The notes under the pieces were generated by a model, which was not told where the DNA came from, searched no databases, and was given only the letters and a program-made list of their open reading frames with translations. A program made the position numbers and the translations under genes. From Natrinema soli (GTDB taxonomy: Archaea; Halobacteriota; Halobacteria; Halobacteriales; Natrialbaceae), in contig NZ_JAQIVI010000488.1 in the NCBI RefSeq assembly GCF_028618695.1, forward strand, positions 1 to 5,922: a DNA stretch of 5,922 bases, given 5' to 3'. This document shows positions 1 to 4,921 of the stretch, in pieces; position 1 is the first letter of the stretch; the number at the start of each line of letters is the position of its first letter.

Positions 1-570
1 TTGCGCGACGTCTGCACGTTCGCCGAACGCGGCGGCCGTCGACGAGCGCCCGGTCAGCGTGGCGTAGACGAGCAGCCCGGCAACCGCGACCGCGAGGGCC
101 AGAAGCCCGGCAGGAACGGACGTGACGGTGAACAGGCTCACGCCCGTTCCGAACGTCAGCGCGTCGAAATACGTGCTCTCGAGCGTCGGGAAGGCGACGG
201 TGAATCCGGCGTAGCCGATCCCCATGAACAGCAGGGTGAGCCAGAACTGCAGGTAGCCCTCACCGGCGCGGTAGAGCGTCCCGCTGGCACAGCCGCCGGC
301 GTAGGTCATGCCGATTCCGAAGATGAAGCCGCCGACGAGGCCGGTCAACCCCCAGTCGGGCGTCCAGAACCCCTGATAGTAGCCGAATTGATAGGCGATA
401 CCCCAGAAGACCATCGTCAGAAGGGTCGCAGCGAGAACCCCCTTCGTGACCCGGGAGTCCTTGTACGCGAAGAAGTCCCGGAACGCGTTCACGAAGCAGA
501 ATCGCCCCTTCTGGAGGAAGGCTCCGAGGGCGATTCCGACGACCGCTGCGACGAGTAGCGTTGAAACCAC
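1..570 (-). CDS. YeeE/YedE family sulfur-compound (thiosulfate-type) membrane transporter, N-terminal part
   Basis: This is the first 190 codons of an integral membrane protein; the gene runs off the left edge with no stop. The family (Sulf_transp/DUF395) imports thiosulfate or related sulfur compounds through the cytoplasmic membrane. The visible part has hydrophobic helices at about residues 3-20, 44-62, 75-95 and 106-127. It carries the two family signatures: KGRFCFVNAFRDF (residues 21-33) and YAGGCASGTLYRAGEG (90-105). Cys25 and Cys94 are 69 residues apart, the same spacing as the conserved C22/C91 pair I recall from the structurally studied Spirochaeta thermophila YeeE; the third conserved Cys would lie outside the window. 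The start is GTG at 570. An in-frame TAA lies 27-25 bases upstream with no other start between, and a TATA-like TTAA is 25-28 bases upstream, so the transcript is probably leaderless. Haloarchaea often carry two such genes in tandem beside sulfurtransferase or MBL-fold genes. The substrate here is not proven. Confidence 0.9.
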   Translation of the reverse strand, partial: MVSTLLVAAVVGIALGAFLQKGRFCFVNAFRDFFAYKDSRVTKGVLAATLLTMVFWGIAYQFGYYQGFWTPDWGLTGLVGGFIFGIGMTYAGGCASGTLYRAGEGYLQFWLTLLFMGIGYAGFTVAFPTLESTYFDALTFGTGVSLFTVTSVPAGLLALAVAVAGLLVYATLTGRSSTAAAFGERADVAQ

Positions 571-591
571 AACAGTGCCACGGGCCCGAGC

Positions 592-600
592 GACTTAACC
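592..600 (-). promoter_or_regulatory. Candidate promoter core of the YeeE/YedE gene
   Basis: On the minus strand the sequence GGGTTAAGTCG places TTAA (595-598) 25-28 bases before the GTG at 570. That is the expected TATA-box distance for a haloarchaeal leaderless transcript starting at or next to the start codon. The assignment rests on spacing and composition only. Confidence 0.45.
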
Positions 601-823
601 CGCAGCCAGCCGGCCGACGCTACCCTGACTGCTGACGCTCCTCTACTGTAGATTACGGCCGGTTTAGCTGCCAAGCGGATCTCTCTCTGGGAAGGATCGC
701 TGCGTACTCCGGCGTAGGTAGCAGCGGTATTTGCGGATCGTGGCTGCGAACACCTCCCACGTTCGAGCCACTGCCGGAGGCTGAGGGTGAACGCGTACAG
801 TCGCCGGAATCGACTCGAGTCCC

Positions 824-1324
824 CTACGCCGGCAGCGAGATCCGACTCACCGGCAGCTTGTACGTTCCGTCCCAGAATTCGAGCGCACTGACCGTCCACC
901 GGATCGGCTCGATCTCGCGGTCGGCCAGCCGCTTCGCGGTCTCGAGGTCGCCGCCGCGGGCGAGCGTCACGTGCGGAACGTAGTCGCGTCCCTCGAGTCC
1001 CTCGACCGTCTCGAAGGCGTCGGTGAGATCGGCGTGAATGGCCTCGAGGCCGGGGCTCTCGACGGCCAGGTAGACGACCGGTGCCGACCCCAGCGGCGGG
1101 TCTTCGAAGTAGTCGATAGCCGTGATTTCGGCTTCGACTGCGGGGGACCCCTCGAGCGCGCGGTGGGCGCGGTGCTGGAGCTGGGCGACGTGGTCGGCCT
1201 CGCCGAGTCGCTTGAGGAGACACGAGTGGTCCTCGCGGACGGTCTCGAATCCGATCAGGTCGGGGTGGAGACGGTTCGCGAGCCGGCGGACGCGACCGGG
1301 AACCGGGACGTTGACGCTGTACAC
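824..1324 (-). CDS. 2H phosphoesterase, 2'-5' RNA ligase family protein
   Basis: A 166-residue cytoplasmic protein of the 2H (ligT/thpR-like) superfamily. Members act on 2',5' or cyclic phosphodiester bonds in RNA or small nucleotides; the true substrate of the haloarchaeal branch is not known to me. Two catalytic histidine motifs are visible: HSCL at residues 33-36 (in REDHSCLLKRLG) and HVTL at 118-121 (in YVPHVTLARGG). They lie in the two symmetric halves of the fold, about 85 residues apart as usual. The first motif has Cys where the consensus H-x-T/S-x has Thr or Ser. The C-terminus WDGTYKLPVSRISLPA is a typical final strand of the family. The start is taken as GTG at 1324. Recognisable homology begins with YSVNVPVPGR, no Met codon is near, and a TATA element lies 21-24 bases upstream. 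A longer reading to 1597 would overlap the next gene with Arg-rich non-homologous sequence, so it is rejected. Confidence 0.88.
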   Translation of the reverse strand: MYSVNVPVPGRVRRLANRLHPDLIGFETVREDHSCLLKRLGEADHVAQLQHRAHRALEGSPAVEAEITAIDYFEDPPLGSAPVVYLAVESPGLEAIHADLTDAFETVEGLEGRDYVPHVTLARGGDLETAKRLADREIEPIRWTVSALEFWDGTYKLPVSRISLPA

Positions 1325-1342
1325 TTCGTTCGGTATAGAGCT

Positions 1343-1353
1343 AGTATAGCTAT
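1343..1353 (-). promoter_or_regulatory. Candidate promoter core of the 2H phosphoesterase gene
   Basis: The minus-strand sequence ATAGCTATACT holds TATA at 1345-1348, 21-24 bases before the GTG at 1324. This suits a nearly leaderless transcript and supports the late GTG start. A second TATA at 1334-1337 is too close to the start codon to be the promoter core. Confidence 0.5.
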
Positions 1354-1398
1354 CAGTCTGATGGTCTCGTGAGCGGAGCGATCGGTTCGACGGGCGAG

Positions 1399-1593
1399 TC
1401 AGAGCCGATCGAGTAACCAGAGGACGATCAGTACGGCGATTGCGAGCTGGATGATGGGGACGAACAGGCCGAACACGCTCGCGAGCGTGCCGAGTATCGC
1501 CTCGAGAACCTGGATGACGAGCAAAACGGCGATGAGTCCGAGGACGATCTTCAGCAGCGTTTCGACGTCGAGTTCGCCGCGTGAGTCGATCAT
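1399..1593 (-). CDS. Small two-helix membrane protein, haloarchaeal family of unknown function
   Basis: A 64-residue protein with an acidic start, MIDSRGELDVETLLK, and two hydrophobic segments at about residues 13-36 and 42-61, ending WLLDRL. It should sit in the cytoplasmic membrane as a helical hairpin. The SRGELDVETLLKIVL opening followed by two helices resembles a small conserved haloarchaeal membrane family (I think DUF7554, from memory and not checked). No function is known to me. The ATG at 1593 is the only start that gives this architecture. It lies upstream of the 2H phosphoesterase on the same strand with a 74-base gap that contains the latter's own promoter, so the two need not be one operon. 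A T-run (TTTTTT, 1619-1624 read on the minus strand) about 26-31 bases before the start may be part of its promoter. Coding status is supported by a coherent membrane protein sequence overlapped only by Arg-rich nonsense frames. Confidence 0.8.
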   Translation of the reverse strand: MIDSRGELDVETLLKIVLGLIAVLLVIQVLEAILGTLASVFGLFVPIIQLAIAVLIVLWLLDRL

Positions 1594-1648
1594 ACACTCA
1601 CGTTCGGCAGACTGTGTGAAAAAACATCGCTACTGCGGTCGGAAAGAC

Positions 1649-1656
1649 CTATTTAG
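1649..1656 (+). promoter_or_regulatory. Candidate promoter core of the membrane winged-helix gene
   Basis: CTATTTAG places TTTA (1652-1655) 24-27 bases before the ATG at 1679, preceded by a purine-rich GGAAAGA stretch suitable as a BRE. The layout fits a leaderless haloarchaeal transcript. The 85-base interval 1594-1678 is a shared divergent control region with the small membrane gene on the other strand. Confidence 0.6.
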
Positions 1657-1678
1657 ACGGCCACGGCATGTTCCCATA

Positions 1679-2839
1679 ATGGACGTGAGGGGGCTACGGG
1701 CCCTGATTTGCGTGCTCGTGGTGGTCGCGTGTTTGCTCGCGCTCGTCTCGGTACCGTCCGCTGTGGCGGCTGACACCGGGGCGCAGCGAGCGGCGCTACA
1801 GGACGGGCCGGACGGCACCGAGACGGACTCGAACGAGAGCGTGCAACTCGAGGACGCCGATCGGATACACATCGACGTCTTCATCGCCGAGAACGGCTCG
1901 GCGCGGGTGATCGCCGACTACCAGTTCGATCTCTACGGCCAGAACAGTTCCGCGGCGGAGTGGGAGTCGCTGCGTGGGAACATTTCGAACAATACGGAGT
2001 GGTACGTTGAGGAGGAGCAAGACAGTTGGAACGACACCCTCGAGAAGGGACAGAACCAGACGAACCGCGAGATGAACATCTCGGGCGTGTCCATCACGAC
2101 GGAGGAGGACGCTCAGCCGCGGGAGATCGGCCACGCGAAAGTCTCCCTCGAGTGGTCGGACTTCGCGCTCGTCGAGGTGACTCGAATCAAGGCGGGCACC
2201 GCGCTGTCTGGATTCACGCTGGATGACGGAACGACGTTGCAGTTTCACTGGCCGGATGAGTACACCGTCTACGAGAGCGAGGGCGAGCCCCAGATCGATC
2301 CATCACCGAGCGAGCAGGCGGAGGGATCCGTCTCGTGGCGCGGTGAGGCGACCTCGTTCACCGACGACCAGCCCCGGATCGAACTCGCGAAGAACAGCGA
2401 CTCGAACTCGAGCGCGGAGCAGACCCCGTCCAACGAGGGACCGGCGATGCCGTGGGTGGTCGTCCTCCTCGCGCTGGCGCTGCTCGCGGCCGTCGGTACC
2501 GTCGGCTGGCTGGTCGGGCGAAACAGCCCCGGCGGTGAGGGGACCGACATCGGCTCCGACACGGCGTGGCGAACCGACGGCTCGACCGATGTCGACTCGA
2601 GTCCGTCCGACGATCACTCGCCGGACGGACCCCCGCCGGAACTGCTGAGCAACGAGGAGCGGGTCCTGCGCCTGCTCGACCGACGCGGCGGACGGGTAAA
2701 ACAACAGGAGGTCGTCTCGGAACTGGACTGGACCGAGGCCAAGACGAGTCAGGTCGTCGGCGACCTGCGCGAGAACGACGAGATCGACGTGTTCCGGATC
2801 GGACGGGAGAACGTGCTTGCGCTTCCAGAGGACGAGTAG
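1679..2839 (+). CDS. Membrane-anchored protein with glycosylated ectodomain and cytoplasmic winged-helix domain
   Basis: A 386-residue protein with four visible parts. Residues 1-31 are a signal peptide (hydrophobic core 8-24, likely cleavage after AVAA). Residues about 32-255 form an acidic ectodomain rich in beta-type sequence, with nine N-X-S/T sequons at N52, N72, N89, N101, N104, N118, N126, N133 and N243. One transmembrane helix spans about 257-280 (MPWVVVLLALALLAAVGTVGWLVG). A Gly/Asp/Ser/Pro-rich linker (281-320) leads to a winged-helix domain at about 321-386, with LLSNEERVLRLLDRRGGRVKQ as first helices, DWTEAKTSQVVGDLRE as probable recognition helix and an RIGRENVLAL wing. The topology is outside-N, inside-C, so the DNA-binding-like domain faces the cytoplasm. 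Such proteins are common in haloarchaea (I believe annotated DUF7345 plus DUF7343-type wHTH, from memory) and are presumed membrane-tethered regulators; ligand and target genes are unknown. The start is ATG at 1679; an ATG ten bases earlier meets a stop after three codons. No neighbour reveals its target. Confidence 0.85.
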   Translation: MDVRGLRALICVLVVVACLLALVSVPSAVAADTGAQRAALQDGPDGTETDSNESVQLEDADRIHIDVFIAENGSARVIADYQFDLYGQNSSAAEWESLRGNISNNTEWYVEEEQDSWNDTLEKGQNQTNREMNISGVSITTEEDAQPREIGHAKVSLEWSDFALVEVTRIKAGTALSGFTLDDGTTLQFHWPDEYTVYESEGEPQIDPSPSEQAEGSVSWRGEATSFTDDQPRIELAKNSDSNSSAEQTPSNEGPAMPWVVVLLALALLAAVGTVGWLVGRNSPGGEGTDIGSDTAWRTDGSTDVDSSPSDDHSPDGPPPELLSNEERVLRLLDRRGGRVKQQEVVSELDWTEAKTSQVVGDLRENDEIDVFRIGRENVLALPEDE

Positions 2840-2866
2840 CGTCGGTATCCAACCCGTCTGTTGCCT

Positions 2867-2893
2867 TCTCCTACTTGGGGAGATCTCTGTCTC
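2867..2893 (+). terminator. Weak candidate terminator after the membrane winged-helix gene
   Basis: TCTCC (2867-2871) and GGAGA (2879-2883) can form a 5-bp stem with a 7-base loop, 28 bases after the stop codon, followed by the pyrimidine run TCTCTGTCTC. Archaeal termination depends mainly on T-rich tracts, and this one is interrupted, so the call is weak. Confidence 0.25.
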
Positions 2894-2918
2894 ACTTCGA
2901 ACCTGTCTCACTTCGAGC
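2887..2918. repeat. Two-copy tandem direct repeat, period 16
   Basis: CTGTCTCACTTCGA occurs at 2887-2900 and again at 2903-2916, each followed by two bases (AC, then GC). This gives two nearly perfect 16-base units head to tail. It lies between the end of the membrane protein gene and the hairpin-rich element, and no other copy was seen in the window. Confidence 0.8.
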
Positions 2919-2927
2919 CGGTCAATC

Positions 2928-3260
2928 GGCATGCGGTGGCGCGCGCTGTGCAGCGGTGAATGTCAATGAACCGCGGCACGACGCTGCGCGAGGTCTTTGC
3001 GAACAGAGTGAGCAACGGCTCGGAAGACGCGTACGCGTCTTCCGCTGGATGAGCGAGTGAGCGGGGCGACCGAGCGTTAGCGCGGAACCGGAAGTTCCGC
3101 GAACCAGACGAAGAGTGCGAGGCCGTGGGCCTCGCAGACCATGTGAACGGGCGCGTCGCGCCCGTGAACAGACGGCGGCGCAGCCGCCGTGAGGAGAAAT
3201 CGGCTGGGGAAGGCGTGGCGATTCCCCGTTGCCAGTGCGAGCAGAACACTCTGCTCTGCA
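2928..3260. repeat. Mosaic of consecutive hairpins, probable haloarchaeal dispersed palindromic element
   Basis: At least seven inverted repeats follow one another, most with perfect stems and 3-5-base loops. They are: GCGGT/ACCGC (2953-2957, 2970-2974); the palindrome at 3022-3043; CGCGGAAC/GTTCCGCG (3081-3088, 3094-3101); TGCGAGGCC/GGCCTCGCA (3116-3124, 3128-3136); ACGGGCGC/GCGCCCGT (3147-3154, 3158-3165); ACGGCGGC/GCCGCCGT (3172-3179, 3183-3190); GGGGAA/TTCCCC (3206-3211, 3222-3227); and GAGCAGA/TCTGCTC (3239-3245, 3250-3256). The stems differ from each other, while the joining phrases (GAACAGAGTGAGC, GAGCGAGTGAGCG, GGCGTGGCGATTCCCCG) resemble motifs I associate with intergenic regions of many haloarchaea. 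Open frames across it on both strands are Arg/Ser-rich and are by-products of the palindromes. It encodes no transposase. It could be a MITE-like element, a transcription end region or a structured RNA. Its boundaries are approximate. Confidence 0.7.
3022..3043. repeat. Perfect 22-bp palindrome
   Basis: GGAAGACGCGT at 3022-3032 is followed directly by its exact reverse complement at 3033-3043 with no spacer. It is the longest uninterrupted palindrome in the hairpin-rich element. With no loop it suits a DNA cruciform or a dimeric-protein site better than an RNA hairpin. Confidence 0.85.
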
Positions 3261-3415
3261 ATCAGTACGCCGTAAGCCGATTGCTCCGTTCTAGCGATAT
3301 CGATCCCAGTTGTCGGTCTCGTGACCGTGACAGCCAGCTGCTCGGCTTATACTGCGCCAGCACTCTCTCGAGATCGGCCGTGTGTCGTGGTACTGACCGG
3401 TGGGAGCGCGATGTA
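3261..3415. other. Intergenic stretch with no recognised feature
   Basis: No gene, RNA gene or repeat family is recognised here. Small items only: CGATATCG (3298-3305), GGTC/GACC around 3315-3326, and a TATA-like CTTATACT at 3346-3353 with no convincing gene at the right distance. Possible readings on either strand lack protein-like composition. Confidence 0.5.
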
Positions 3416-3418
3416 GTA

Positions 3419-3427
3419 GGATTTAAG
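3419..3427 (+). promoter_or_regulatory. Candidate distal promoter of the arginine leader/argGH transcript
   Basis: GGATTTAAG holds TTTAA at 3422-3426, 27-31 bases before the ATG at 3453, with purines just upstream (TAGTAGGA) as a possible BRE. A transcript starting near 3450 would begin almost at the small ORF and would give argG a leader of about 235 bases. Confidence 0.45.
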
Positions 3428-3452
3428 GCGATGCATCTGCAGTGTCTGACCA

Positions 3453-3536
3453 ATGAGCCACTCCGTCGGCACGACGCTCGCCGTTCCCGGTACCGACGGG
3501 ACCCTCGCTCGGCGGCGACCGCGACGGGGCCTTTGA
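3453..3536 (+). CDS. Candidate 27-codon arginine-rich leader peptide upstream of argGH
   Basis: The frame ATG 3453 to TGA 3534-3536 encodes 27 residues: MSHSVGTTLAVPGTDGTL followed by ARRRPRRGL. Five of six consecutive codons (3510-3527) are Arg (CGG, CGG, CGA, then Pro CCG, then CGA, CGG). A TATA-like element lies 27-31 bases upstream, fitting a nearly leaderless mRNA. The stop codon sits in the loop of a small hairpin followed by a T-rich run, and argG begins 147 bases after the stop. This arrangement recalls leader peptides that sense amino-acid supply, here for the pathway encoded downstream. Against it, out-of-frame reading of GC-rich DNA often gives Arg runs, and I know of no proven peptide attenuator for arginine in archaea. 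No homologue is recognised. It is annotated as a candidate only; the alternative is untranslated leader. Confidence 0.3.
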   Translation: MSHSVGTTLAVPGTDGTLARRRPRRGL

Positions 3537-3551
3537 GCCCATTCTTTATTT
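3527..3551 (+). terminator. Candidate terminator/attenuator hairpin with T-rich run before argG
   Basis: GGGC (3527-3530) and GCCC (3537-3540) form a 4-bp all-GC stem with the loop CTTTGA, which contains the stop codon of the small Arg-rich ORF. The T-rich run ATTCTTTATTT follows directly at 3541-3551. The stem is short, but T-rich tracts alone can end archaeal transcription. The left arm overlaps Arg codon 25 and Gly codon 26 of the small ORF, so a ribosome paused on the Arg codons would cover it. Confidence 0.35.
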
Positions 3552-3582
3552 CACCCCACGTCTCCGGATCGATCCACCATTC

Positions 3583-3632
3583 CCGAAATTGCAGAATTTT
3601 CGGTTAGCAGTGTCTCTACCATTTATTTTCGG
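3583..3632. promoter_or_regulatory. Operator-like inverted repeat plus third half-site upstream of argG
   Basis: CCGAAATT (3583-3590) faces AATTTTCGG (3595-3603) across a four-base GCAG centre, a near-perfect dyad. The half-site ATTTTCGG recurs at 3625-3632, 29 bases after the copy at 3596-3603, so all three lie 18-67 bases before the proximal promoter core (3650-3653). The local AT richness and dyad form suit a dimeric repressor or activator. No known regulator motif is recognised. Confidence 0.35.
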
Positions 3633-3645
3633 AATTGAAACCAAT

Positions 3646-3655
3646 GGGCTTAAGT
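3646..3655 (+). promoter_or_regulatory. Candidate proximal promoter core of argG
   Basis: GGGCTTAAGT has TTAA at 3650-3653, 31-34 bases before the ATG at 3684. Transcription would start about 3677-3680, giving a leader of only a few bases. This excludes the upstream in-frame GTG at 3663 as the start for transcripts from this promoter. The TTTATTTT at 3622-3629 is another AT-rich candidate but overlaps the third half-site. Confidence 0.45.
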
Positions 3656-3683
3656 TCATCCTGTGGGTTTACTCGAGTACGAT

Positions 3684-4919
3684 ATGACCCGCGTGGCACT
3701 TGCGTTTTCGGGCGGCCTGGACACGACTGTCTGTGTCCCGCTGCTCGAGGAAGAATACGGATACGATGACGTGATCGGCGTCACGGTCGACGTCGGCCAG
3801 CCGGCCGAAGAGTTCGACGAAGCCGAAGAAACCGCCGAGGCGCTCGGCCTGGACCATTACGTCGTCGACGCGCGAGCGGAGTTCGCACAACTCTGTCTCG
3901 AGAGCGTTCGCGCGAACGCGACCTATCAGGGCTACCCGCTGGGAACGGCGCTCGCCCGACCGGTGATCGCGGAGGCGATCCTCGAGGTCGCGGAGGAACA
4001 GAACTGTACCGGCATCGCCCACGGCTGTACGGGCAAGGGCAACGACCAGCTCCGCTTCGAGGCCGTCTGGCGCAGCTCGGACCTCGAAGTCATCGCCCCC
4101 GTGCGCGAACTCGGGCTCACTCGCGAGTGGGAACAGGAGTACGCCGCCGAGCGAGACCTGCCCGTCGAGGGCGGCAGCGGCGGCGACTGGTCGATCGACA
4201 CCAACATCTGGAGCCGCTCCGTCGAGGGCGACGACCTCGAGGACCCCAACTACGTCCCGCCGCGGGACATCTACGAGTGGACCGACGAGCCCGGCAGCGA
4301 GACCGAGGAAATCGAGATCACCTTCGAGCAGGGCTACCCCGTCGCAGTCGATGGCGAGGAGTACGAGCCGGTCGAACTCATCGAGTCCCTGAACGAACTC
4401 GCCGGCGGATACGGCGTCGGCCGCACCGACACGATGGAAGACCGCATGCTCGGACTGAAGGTTCGCGAGAACTACGAGCACCCGGCGGCGACGACGCTGC
4501 TCAACGCCCACGAGGCCCTCGAGGGGCTCGTCCTCACGCAGGAGGAGCGCCAGTTCAAAAAGCAGATCGACCAGCAGTGGTCCCAGAAGGGCTACGAGGG
4601 CCTGATCGACGCGCCGCTCGTGAGCGCGCTCGAGGGCTTCATCGGTGAGACGCAAAAGCGCGTGACCGGCACCGTCACGATCCGCTTCGAGGGCGGCCAG
4701 GCGCGTCCGGTCGCTCGCGACAGCAAATTCGCGGCCTACTCCGCGGAACACGCCTCCTTCGACACCGAGACGGTCGGCAAGATCAAACAGGAGGACGCCA
4801 CCGGCGTCGCGAAGTACCACGGCTTCCAGCGCCGCCTCGCGAACGAGGCGATCGCCGCGAACGCGGCCGACGAGGAAGTCGAACTCGCGACCGACGGGAG
4901 CGGATCCGACGAGGAATAA
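3684..4919 (+). CDS. argG: Argininosuccinate synthase
   Basis: A complete 411-residue cytoplasmic enzyme that joins citrulline and aspartate with ATP hydrolysis to AMP and PPi, giving argininosuccinate, the penultimate step of arginine synthesis. The N-terminal nucleotide-binding P-loop is AFSGGLDTT (residues 7-15). The citrulline/aspartate-binding block HGCTGKGNDQLRFE lies at 113-126 and SIDTNIWSRS at 170-179, and the synthetase-domain segment GGYGVGRTDTMEDR at 241-254. Length matches the family (about 400). The tail after about residue 395 is acidic (ADEEVELATDGSGSDEE), as expected for a haloarchaeon. The start is ATG at 3684, where family similarity begins (MTRVALAFSGGLDTT); an in-frame GTG at 3663 would add seven unrelated residues. 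The stop TAA is two bases from argH, so the two genes are an operon and translation may be coupled. Possible control elements lie in the 265 bases upstream. A long antisense reading frame over the gene is a codon-bias shadow. Confidence 0.97.
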   Translation: MTRVALAFSGGLDTTVCVPLLEEEYGYDDVIGVTVDVGQPAEEFDEAEETAEALGLDHYVVDARAEFAQLCLESVRANATYQGYPLGTALARPVIAEAILEVAEEQNCTGIAHGCTGKGNDQLRFEAVWRSSDLEVIAPVRELGLTREWEQEYAAERDLPVEGGSGGDWSIDTNIWSRSVEGDDLEDPNYVPPRDIYEWTDEPGSETEEIEITFEQGYPVAVDGEEYEPVELIESLNELAGGYGVGRTDTMEDRMLGLKVRENYEHPAATTLLNAHEALEGLVLTQEERQFKKQIDQQWSQKGYEGLIDAPLVSALEGFIGETQKRVTGTVTIRFEGGQARPVARDSKFAAYSAEHASFDTETVGKIKQEDATGVAKYHGFQRRLANEAIAANAADEEVELATDGSGSDEE

Positions 4920-4921
4920 CA

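Noticed and set aside
571..823. Hidden small gene or RNA between the YeeE and 2H genes
   Set aside because: Apart from the YeeE promoter core, I see no tRNA-like cloverleaf, no hairpin of note and no protein-like frame.
489..1223. A 244-residue minus-strand frame spanning the YeeE start, the intergenic gap and part of the 2H gene
   Set aside because: It is Arg/Pro-rich, crosses two well-supported genes in another frame and shows no domain.
1325..1597. N-terminal extension of the 2H phosphoesterase to a start at 1597
   Set aside because: It would overlap the 64-residue membrane gene, consists of Arg-rich nonsense, and lies before both the promoter core and the onset of family similarity.
1451..1678. 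76-codon upstream extension of the membrane winged-helix protein
   Set aside because: It would overlap the opposite-strand membrane gene and place non-hydrophobic sequence before a clear signal peptide; the promoter lies at 1649-1656.
2303..2932. Long minus-strand frames under the winged-helix gene (209 and 164 residues)
   Set aside because: They are shadows of the supported plus-strand gene with Arg-rich low-complexity translation.
2928..3260. CRISPR array
   Set aside because: The hairpins are not copies of one repeat and there are no regular spacers or cas genes.
2908..3261. A 117-residue minus-strand frame and the overlapping plus-strand frame 3125-3607
   Set aside because: Both are by-products of the palindromic hairpin array; composition is Arg/Ser-rich and there is no coherent protein signal.
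3341..3395. Promoter at CTTATACT (3346-3353)
   Set aside because: No gene with a sensible frame begins at the right distance on either strand.
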